From positions 1-5,021 of the forward strand of contig WTAW01000192.1 in the NCBI GenBank assembly GCA_013139435.1: a DNA stretch of 5,021 bases, written 5' to 3'. Under the pieces are notes generated by a model. It was not told the origin of the DNA, did no database searches, and saw only the letters and a list, made by a program, of their open reading frames with translations. Made by a program: the position numbers and the translations under genes. Source of the stretch: Candidatus Aminicenantota bacterium (lineage in GTDB: Bacteria > Acidobacteriota > Aminicenantia > Aminicenantales > Aminicenantaceae). This document shows, piece by piece, positions 1 through 5,021 of the stretch (the stretch's first letter is position 1; the number at the start of each line of letters is the position of its first letter).

Positions 1-2
1 AA

Positions 3-31
3 TTGACTTGAAATATAAGATTTGATATAAG
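3..31 (+). promoter_or_regulatory. Sigma-70-type promoter of the tRNA / zinc-ribbon gene unit
   Basis: A -35 box TTGACT (3-8, five of six consensus bases) is separated by exactly 17 nt from a -10 box TATAAG (26-31, five of six). Transcription would start near position 38, only about 3 nt before the mature tRNA 5' end at 41. The near-consensus boxes and short leader are typical of stable-RNA promoters. This is read by eye; no start site has been measured. Confidence 0.75.
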
Positions 32-40
32 TGCAGTGCA

Positions 41-112
41 GGGCCTATAGCTCAGCGGTAGAGCCACCGGCTCATAACCGGTTAGTCCCAGGTTCGAATC
101 CTGGTAGGCCCA
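41..112 (+). tRNA. tRNA with CAU anticodon, probably tRNA-Ile2 (lysidine type), otherwise elongator tRNA-Met
   Basis: A complete cloverleaf is visible. The 7-bp acceptor stem is GGGCCTA (41-47) with TAGGCCC (105-111), and the discriminator is A112. The D arm is GCTC/GAGC (50-53, 61-64), the anticodon stem ACCGG/CCGGT (66-70, 78-82) and the T arm CCAGG/CCTGG (88-92, 100-104) with loop TTCGAAT. The anticodon CAT lies at 73-75. CCA is not encoded (CTT follows A112), so a nucleotidyltransferase must add it. The G1-C72 pair and the lack of three G-C pairs next to the anticodon loop exclude initiator tRNA-fMet. The choice between Met and Ile2 is inferred: C4-G69 and C5-G68 are the pairs described as TilS determinants in E. 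coli tRNA-Ile2, and B. subtilis tRNA-Ile2, as I recall it, also has C4 and C5. Presence of a tRNA is near certain; isotype is about 60:40 for Ile2. Confidence 0.96.
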
Positions 113-120
113 CTTTTACC

Positions 121-125
121 AGAGG
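121..125 (+). promoter_or_regulatory. Ribosome binding site that decides the GTG start of the zinc-ribbon gene
   Basis: AGAGG lies 7 nt before GTG at 133 and 5 nt before an out-of-frame ATG at 131. It is the only Shine-Dalgarno-like site in the 20 nt between the tRNA and the gene. The 7-nt spacing favours GTG 133, the only one of the two starts that opens the long frame. Confidence 0.7.
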
Positions 126-132
126 AAAAAAT

Positions 133-846
133 GTGGACATCGACTTCAACAAACTGACCAACCTCCAAAATCTAGATGAAGAAATAAAACAAACCACTCT
201 TATCCTTGAAAAGATCCCACTCCAACTGAAAAACATCGATATCAATATCGAAACTCAATTCCAAGCCATCACTCAAGCCCAAGACAAGCTCGCCCAAAAC
301 CAGAAAAAAAGGCGCACGCTCGAATCGGACACCCAAGATATCAAAGCCCATATTGATAAATACAAACATCAATTAGGCGGAGTCAAAACAAATAAAGAGT
401 ACAGCGCACTCCTGAAAGAGATCGAAGAAGCACAATCCAAGATCGATCAAAAGGAAGAAGAGATCATAAGCGAGATGCTCAATGCCGATGACATAGGTGA
501 GGAGATTCAGAAAGCAGAGTCAAAAGCAAATGAAGCTAAAGAAAAGCTCAGTAAAGATAAAGAAGCTCTTATCCTTAAAAAGAAGGAATTAGAAGAAAAA
601 AACAAAGAGCTCACACTAAAAAAAGAGGCCCTCATCCCGTTAATCCCGAAAGAACAGTCCAAGCTTTATTTGGAGATATTCAAGACAAAAAATGGAATTC
701 CGTTATCACCCGTAATTGATGATTTTTGTTCGATGTGCCAAATCCGTATTCGACCGCAGGTGTTGAATGAGCTGAAAGCCGAAACCCAGATCATTCTCTG
801 TGAAAACTGTGGCCGGATCCTCTATATCAAGAAAAAATCCTCCTAG
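133..846 (+). CDS. Coiled-coil protein with C-terminal C4-type zinc ribbon (COG1579 / zf-RING_7 family)
   Basis: This 237-residue cytoplasmic protein has a long charged, heptad-rich helical region (about residues 5-175), expected to fold as an antiparallel coiled-coil hairpin. The conserved block GGVKTNKEY is at 82-90. A small zinc ribbon follows with two CxxC pairs, Cys199/Cys202 and Cys223/Cys226. There is no signal peptide or membrane segment. Length and layout match COG1579; the best-studied members, H. pylori HP0958 (FlgZ) and Chlamydia CT398, bind the sigma factor RpoN, and HP0958 also binds flagellin mRNA. Whether that role holds here is unknown. Start: the frame stays open back to 31, but the extra 34 codons would translate the tRNA, giving the familiar artefact SSAVEPPAHNRLVPGSNPG. 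GTG 133 follows a Shine-Dalgarno site and begins just after the tRNA, so it is chosen. The gene is probably transcribed from the tRNA promoter. Its TAG stop sits 1 nt from the stop of the opposing acyl-CoA synthetase gene. Confidence 0.9.
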   Translation: MDIDFNKLTNLQNLDEEIKQTTLILEKIPLQLKNIDINIETQFQAITQAQDKLAQNQKKRRTLESDTQDIKAHIDKYKHQLGGVKTNKEYSALLKEIEEAQSKIDQKEEEIISEMLNADDIGEEIQKAESKANEAKEKLSKDKEALILKKKELEEKNKELTLKKEALIPLIPKEQSKLYLEIFKTKNGIPLSPVIDDFCSMCQIRIRPQVLNELKAETQIILCENCGRILYIKKKSS

Positions 847-847
847 A

Positions 848-2626
848 TTATTCAATATATAGGTTGTCGATAGTACCCCTATACTTCTGCTCGATGATGT
901 TTCTTTTGACTTTGAGGGTCGGCGTGATCTCCCCCTTTTCAATCTCAAATTCTCTATCCAGAAGGGCCACTTTCTTCACCTTTTCGTAGGATGCCAATCC
1001 CGGCGTAGCCCTGTTGATCTCGGACTCGATAAAATTCACTACCATATCATTCTTGACCAGATCACTATAATCGCTGTAGCTGATGTTGTTGGCGTTCGCA
1101 TACTCCTCCAATTTCTCAAAATTCGGCACAATAAGTGCAGAGATAAACTTCCGCTTGTCTCCGATTACAACTGCGCTGGAGATGTAAGGATTCGTTTTTA
1201 AAATATTCTCTATGGGCTGAGGAGCCACATTCTTTCCCCCTGCCGTCACTATGAGATCTTTCTTCCTGTCCGTGATCGTTAAAAATCCCTCATCATCCAA
1301 ATACCCCACGTCTTCGGTGTAAAACCAGCCGTCTTTAATGACCTCTTGTGTTTCAGCCTCCATTTTGTAATACCCCTTCATGACATGGGGACCCTTAGTT
1401 AGAATCTCTCCATCTTCGGCGATTTTCACCTCCACTCCAGGCATGAGCTTTCCTACACTTCCGAATTTTATGTCTTCAAGAGTGTTCACTGCAATGACTG
1501 GAGAAGTTTCTGTCAATCCATATCCTTCCAGAATGATTAGGCCCATCGCGTAGAAAAATTCGGCAATATCTTTGGAAAGAGGTGCCCCTCCAGAGACAAA
1601 GAAACGAACCCTACCTCCGGTTTTTTCGATTATTTTAGAAAAGACAAGCTTGTGTGCAATTTTCTTTTTGAACTGAAGAGATCCAGATACTGGCTGATTG
1701 AGCAGTTTGTTTTTCCCATACTCACGCCCAATTTTGACCGCCCAGAAAAAGATCTTCCGCTTCAATGAAGAGCTGGCGAGAACATTATCCATAACCTTGG
1801 CGTATATCTTTTCGAACACTCGAGGCACACTGACCATGATATGCGGACGTACCTCCAGTAAATTTTCTGCAACCGTTTCAATACTCTCTGCGTAGGCTAT
1901 GGAACATCCTTTGGAGAGATAAGCAAAGGTGACCATCCGCTCCAGGACATGGGACAACGGCAAAAATGAAAGAACTGTATCTTTGTGGGTGAATTCGATG
2001 ATCTTTAAAACCGCATGAACATTGCTCACAAAATTGCTGTGTTTCAACATAACACCCTTGGGCACACCTGTTGTCCCGGATGTATAGATGATCGAGGCGA
2101 CATCCTCAGGTTTCACTTTGAGTGCAAGCTCCTCAAAAAGATCGGGCTGATCCTCCGCGAGCTTCTCTCCCCGCTTCTGAACATCCGCAAAAGTCAAAGT
2201 GCCTTCAGGCCCATCAGCTTGACATGTGATATAGTGCTCTACTTTTGCAAGTTCTGATCGGATGGCCTTGATCTTTCCCCACATTTCCTCGTCGGAAAAC
2301 ACAACCACCTTTGCGTCAGAGTTATCGATGATGTATTGAATCTGTTCTGGAACTAGCGATGTGTAGATCGGAACGGATATTCCACCCAGACACAAGCTCG
2401 CCAAATCCGTCATCACCCATTCAGGCCTGTTCTCAGAGAGGATGATTAGTTTATCCCCGGCTTCATAGCCCAGTTCTCTCAAGCCGAGGGCGAAGTGTTT
2501 CACATCTTTTCCGAATTCGTCAGTTGAAATAGGCGTGTAACTCCCGTCCTTTTTGTAGAGCATCAAATCATCTTTCGCGTAAGATTTAATCGTATTGAGA
2601 AAAAGCTGACTTAAAGTTTCGACCAT
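848..2626 (-). CDS. Long-chain acyl-CoA synthetase (AMP-forming fatty acid-CoA ligase, FadD/FAA1-like, COG1022)
   Basis: This 592-residue adenylate-forming (ANL superfamily) enzyme activates a fatty acid with ATP to acyl-AMP, then forms acyl-CoA for beta-oxidation or lipid synthesis. It has no membrane segment and is probably cytosolic or peripheral. All core motifs are present: ENRPEW (65-70); the phosphate-binding loop YTSGTTGVPKG (181-191); LPLSHVLER (222-230), typical of the long-chain/COG1022 branch; GYGLTETSP (368-376); the ribose-binding TEDVG (437-441) with Asp439; DRKKD (453-457), the hinge to the C-terminal lid; and TAGGKNVAP (461-469). The lid ends with PTLKVKR (569-575), whose Lys572 or Lys574 should serve as the A10 lysine. 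Length is normal and the frame intact. Start ATG 2626 follows AGGAGG with a 5-nt spacer. Chain-length preference cannot be read from sequence. It lies 67 nt downstream of gyrA on the same strand and probably has its own promoter. The TAA stop is 1 nt from that of the convergent zinc-ribbon gene. Confidence 0.95.
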   Translation of the reverse strand: MVETLSQLFLNTIKSYAKDDLMLYKKDGSYTPISTDEFGKDVKHFALGLRELGYEAGDKLIILSENRPEWVMTDLASLCLGGISVPIYTSLVPEQIQYIIDNSDAKVVVFSDEEMWGKIKAIRSELAKVEHYITCQADGPEGTLTFADVQKRGEKLAEDQPDLFEELALKVKPEDVASIIYTSGTTGVPKGVMLKHSNFVSNVHAVLKIIEFTHKDTVLSFLPLSHVLERMVTFAYLSKGCSIAYAESIETVAENLLEVRPHIMVSVPRVFEKIYAKVMDNVLASSSLKRKIFFWAVKIGREYGKNKLLNQPVSGSLQFKKKIAHKLVFSKIIEKTGGRVRFFVSGGAPLSKDIAEFFYAMGLIILEGYGLTETSPVIAVNTLEDIKFGSVGKLMPGVEVKIAEDGEILTKGPHVMKGYYKMEAETQEVIKDGWFYTEDVGYLDDEGFLTITDRKKDLIVTAGGKNVAPQPIENILKTNPYISSAVVIGDKRKFISALIVPNFEKLEEYANANNISYSDYSDLVKNDMVVNFIESEINRATPGLASYEKVKKVALLDREFEIEKGEITPTLKVKRNIIEQKYRGTIDNLYIE

Positions 2627-2631
2627 AATAG

Positions 2632-2637
2632 CCTCCT
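2632..2637 (-). promoter_or_regulatory. Strong Shine-Dalgarno site of the acyl-CoA synthetase gene
   Basis: On the - strand AGGAGG is a full match to the anti-Shine-Dalgarno core. It stands 5 nt before ATG 2626-2624 and fixes that start. It suggests efficient translation independent of gyrA. Confidence 0.85.
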
Positions 2638-2654
2638 ACAAAACTGTTGGGTAA

Positions 2655-2684
2655 ATTTTATGAGGATTGCTTCCCTAAAGTCAA
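2655..2684 (-). promoter_or_regulatory. Candidate sigma-70 promoter of the acyl-CoA synthetase gene
   Basis: Reading the - strand after the gyrA stop, TTGACT (2684-2679, five of six) is followed after 18 nt by TAAAAT (2660-2655, five of six). The predicted start is near 2648, giving a leader of about 22 nt that contains the AGGAGG site. This would let the gene be expressed apart from gyrA. No operator palindrome is evident around it. The 18-nt spacer is slightly long but workable. Confidence 0.55.
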
Positions 2685-2693
2685 GCGAGATAA

Positions 2694-5021
2694 TTAAGAT
2701 TCCTGGACTTTAGCGATAGAGACGACCCTGTCTCCTTTTCCAAGATTGATGATCCTGACTCCCTGAGTTGCCCTACCTATGGGCCGGAGTTGCTCGGCCT
2801 TAAAACGAATGACCTTTCCCATCTCGGTGATCAAAAGAATCTCTTCTTCAGATATCCCAACCATTCCGATGGCCTTCCCAATCTTTTTATTGGTCTTCAG
2901 GTTGATGACCCCTTTACCGCCCCTATGGTGGAGGGAATAAAAGCTGGTGTCTGTCTTTTTGCCGTATCCCTTCTCGCTCGCTGTGAAGGCATACTTTTCT
3001 TTCTCTCCGATAACCAGCATTCCGATGATCTGATCTTTCGGGGTGAGCGTGATCCCCTTCACTCCCGCAGCCTGCCGCCCCATAGGCCGGATCTCGCTTT
3101 CTTTGAATTTGACGGCCTTGCCCAATTTGGTACCGATGATGATCTCTTTGTTGCCATCCGTAAGTTTCGCCTCCAACAGTTCGACTTTTGAATTCAGGGT
3201 GATGGCAAGAATGCCTCCCTTCCGGATATTCTTGAAATCGCTGAGACGAGTTTTCTTGATCCGTCCATTCGAACAAAGCATCATCACATAGAGATCTTCC
3301 GCAAAATTTTTGACAGCCACTAATGAACTCACTCGTTCATTGGGATCGAGCTGAACAAGGTTTTGAATGGACTTCCCTCGACTTGCAACGCCCACATCTG
3401 GGATGTACAAAGCCTTCAGCCAGTAGAGCCGACCTTTATTTGTAAAAATGAGCATGTAGCTGTGCGTGGAACAAATAAAGAGATCCTGAACCACATCCTC
3501 AGCTTTCATACTGATCCCTCTTTTCCCTTTTCCCCCTCGCGTCTGGAACCGATAATTGCTCAAAGACGTCCGTTTGATATATCCAGAGGATGTATAGGTG
3601 ATGGCCACATCTTCTTCCTTGATCAGGTCTTCGACGGAGATCTCCGTAATGCTTTCCTCTATGATCTCTGTTCGTCTCGGATCGTTGTAATCCGATTTTA
3701 TCTGCTTCAATTCATCCACTATGATGTCGAGGATCAGCTGCTCGCTCTTTAGGATTTTTCTCAACTTTGCGATGAGCTTCTTCAGCTCTTTGTGTTCCTG
3801 GACGATCTTTTCCCGTTCCAGTCGAGTCAGCTTCTGTAACTGCATCTCCAGGATGGCCTGAGCCTGTATTCTTGACAGACGAAATCGAATGATCAATCCG
3901 TTTCTCGCCTCGTCCACAGTCTTGGATGCACGGATGAGAGTAATGATCTCATCCATATGGTCTAGAGCGATGGTCAATCCTTCGAGAATGTGCGCTCGGT
4001 GTTCTGCCTTTTTCAACTCGAAGCGTGTTCGGCGGCGAATGACATCCTGGCGGTGTGAGATGAAATACCGCATCATGTCGATCAGGTTCATCACCTTGGG
4101 CTGTTTCTCAACGATCGCCAACAGGATGATCCCAAAAGATGTCTGGAGAGATGTGTGTTTGTACAGATTGTTAAGGATGACTTCAGGAAATTCTCCTCTT
4201 TTGATCTCAATCACGGCCCGCATCCCTTCCCTGTCGGACTCATCTCTGATATCAGCGATACCTTCGATCTTTTTGCTGTTCACAAGGAATGCCACGTTTT
4301 CCAAAAGCCTGGCTTTGTTCACCTGGTAGGGAAGCTCTGTGATGACGATACGGTCCCTCTCTCCATTGGCACCCCGCTCGATCACAGCTTTGGCTCGCAG
4401 GTTTATGATCCCCCTCCCTGTTTCGTATGCACTCTTTATTCCTTCCAGCCCGAATACATACCCCCCAGTGGGAAAATCCGGTCCGGGGACAAACTGCATG
4501 AGCCTCTTTAATGTTGCATCGGGATGTTTGATCAAGTGGATGATGGCATCTACGATCTCTCCCAGATTGTGAGGGGGGATGTTCGTCGCCATACCAACGG
4601 CAATGCCTGATCCCCCATTAACGAGAAGATTTGGGATCTTAGCCGGGAGCACCTCGGGCATCTTGAGGCTTTCATCATAGTTGGGAACAAAATTGACAGT
4701 GTCTTTATCCAGGTCTGCAAGGAGCTCCTGGGCAAACTTTTTCATCCTGATTTCGGTATAACGCATGGCTGCAGGGGGGTCGCCATCAACGGAGCCAAAA
4801 TTCCCCTGACCATCTACCAGGAGATAGCGAAGGCTGAAATCTTGGGCCATGCGCACGATCGTGTCGTAGACAGCCACATCGCCGTGCGGATGATATTTTC
4901 CAATGACATCACCGACGATCCGCGCAGACTTCTTGTAAGGCTTGTTCCACGTGTTTCCCGCTTCGTGCATGGCAAAGAGACTCCGCCGATGAACGGGCTT
5001 CAATCCATCCTTGATGTCAGG
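2694..5021 (-). CDS. gyrA: DNA gyrase subunit A (5' end cut off by the window edge)
   Basis: GyrA is the breakage-reunion subunit of the A2B2 gyrase that introduces negative supercoils using ATP. The visible 775 residues begin PDIKDGLKPVHRR, matching E. coli GyrA from Pro35, so about 34 residues and the start codon lie outside; full length would be near 809. Numbering below is E. coli-equivalent (visible +34). The catalytic Tyr122 sits in AAMRYTE (codon 4758-4760). The quinolone region reads HPHGDVAVYD: Val replaces Ser83, Asp87 is kept. VNGGSGIAVGMATNIPPHN and the coiled-coil/dimer gate (FRLSRIQAQAILEMQLQKL) follow. The C-terminal third shows six beta-pinwheel blades. A GyrA box QTRGGKG in the first blade (3525-3545) marks gyrase rather than topoisomerase IV (ParC). 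The protein ends after the last blade without a long acidic tail, unlike E. coli. The frame is intact to TAA at 2694-2696. TTG at 5003-5001 is the conserved Leu of DGLKP, not a start. Confidence 0.98.
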   Translation of the reverse strand, partial: PDIKDGLKPVHRRSLFAMHEAGNTWNKPYKKSARIVGDVIGKYHPHGDVAVYDTIVRMAQDFSLRYLLVDGQGNFGSVDGDPPAAMRYTEIRMKKFAQELLADLDKDTVNFVPNYDESLKMPEVLPAKIPNLLVNGGSGIAVGMATNIPPHNLGEIVDAIIHLIKHPDATLKRLMQFVPGPDFPTGGYVFGLEGIKSAYETGRGIINLRAKAVIERGANGERDRIVITELPYQVNKARLLENVAFLVNSKKIEGIADIRDESDREGMRAVIEIKRGEFPEVILNNLYKHTSLQTSFGIILLAIVEKQPKVMNLIDMMRYFISHRQDVIRRRTRFELKKAEHRAHILEGLTIALDHMDEIITLIRASKTVDEARNGLIIRFRLSRIQAQAILEMQLQKLTRLEREKIVQEHKELKKLIAKLRKILKSEQLILDIIVDELKQIKSDYNDPRRTEIIEESITEISVEDLIKEEDVAITYTSSGYIKRTSLSNYRFQTRGGKGKRGISMKAEDVVQDLFICSTHSYMLIFTNKGRLYWLKALYIPDVGVASRGKSIQNLVQLDPNERVSSLVAVKNFAEDLYVMMLCSNGRIKKTRLSDFKNIRKGGILAITLNSKVELLEAKLTDGNKEIIIGTKLGKAVKFKESEIRPMGRQAAGVKGITLTPKDQIIGMLVIGEKEKYAFTASEKGYGKKTDTSFYSLHHRGGKGVINLKTNKKIGKAIGMVGISEEEILLITEMGKVIRFKAEQLRPIGRATQGVRIINLGKGDRVVSIAKVQES
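3525..3545 (-). other. gyrA: GyrA box in the first blade of the GyrA C-terminal domain
   Basis: These codons read QTRGGKG, against the canonical QRRGGKG. The motif is required for DNA wrapping and negative supercoiling in characterised gyrases and is absent or degenerate in ParC. Only the second position departs from consensus. A partial copy, HRGGKG, occurs in the fifth blade at 2910-2927. Confidence 0.85.

Noticed and set aside
41..112. tRNA 3' end as an integration (att) site.
   Set aside because: No integrase, no direct repeat of the tRNA 3' end elsewhere in the window, and the neighbours are housekeeping genes.
31..132. In-frame N-terminal extension of the zinc-ribbon gene from 31 (34 extra residues).
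   Set aside because: It would translate through the tRNA, and its peptide is the familiar tRNA-derived artefact. The Shine-Dalgarno site and family length support GTG 133.
838..845. AGGAGG-like site on the - strand just after the synthetase stop, suggesting another gene.
   Set aside because: The only start nearby (TTG) is followed almost at once by a stop, and no longer frame with coding character follows; the - strand frame over 706-948 is antisense shadow.
832..863. Possible - strand terminator after the acyl-CoA synthetase gene: CCTA/TAGG arms followed by T6.
   Set aside because: Only four continuous pairs plus AU-rich partial pairing, and the T run is offset by four bases from the stem. 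Too weak to annotate.
858..883. Inverted repeat TATAGG/CCTATA inside the 3' end of the acyl-CoA synthetase gene, as a + strand terminator.
   Set aside because: Six AU-rich pairs around a 14-nt loop with no following T tract, and it is explained as coding sequence.
2632..2666. Pairing of a TCCTC stretch upstream with AGGAGG as a hidden ribosome-site switch.
   Set aside because: Only four continuous pairs, and the upstream element would lie outside a transcript starting near 2648.
2790..4572. Several + strand open frames of 77-146 codons opposite gyrA.
   Set aside because: They lie antisense to a well-conserved gyrA, have no family resemblance or convincing ribosome sites, and arise from gyrA codon use.

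Overview
This is an ordinary bacterial chromosomal segment of housekeeping genes, with no sign of a mobile element, CRISPR array or novel multi-gene system. Two transcription units converge. On the + strand a strong sigma-70-type promoter (3-31) drives a CAU-anticodon tRNA gene (41-112), followed after only 20 nt by a GTG-started gene for a coiled-coil plus C4 zinc-ribbon protein (COG1579 family, 133-846). On the - strand the window opens inside gyrA (DNA gyrase subunit A; 5' end beyond the right edge, stop at 2694). A 67-nt gap follows, holding a plausible promoter and a perfect AGGAGG ribosome binding site, then a 592-residue AMP-forming long-chain acyl-CoA synthetase (848-2626). The two units meet tail to tail with a single nucleotide between their stop codons.

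The organism is a bacterium: canonical -35/-10 boxes, Shine-Dalgarno sites, GyrA with a GyrA box, and a tRNA gene without encoded CCA. Base composition looks moderate, and the zinc-ribbon gene looks more A-rich on its coding strand than gyrA. The sequence does not fix the phylum. A fatty-acyl-CoA ligase next to gyrA and a COG1579 gene would suit many Gram-negative-type lineages, including uncultured ones, so no taxon is named with confidence.

Functionally the genes are not one pathway: translation (tRNA), a poorly understood zinc-ribbon adaptor, fatty-acid activation and DNA supercoiling. The points worth a second look are regulatory and residue-level. These are the tRNA-mRNA unit with its short leader, the Ile2-like (lysidine-type) acceptor stem of the tRNA, overlapping out-of-frame ATG/GTG starts, the 1-nt convergent junction without a clear terminator, and a valine in GyrA at the position equivalent to E. 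coli Ser83, the main quinolone-contact residue.
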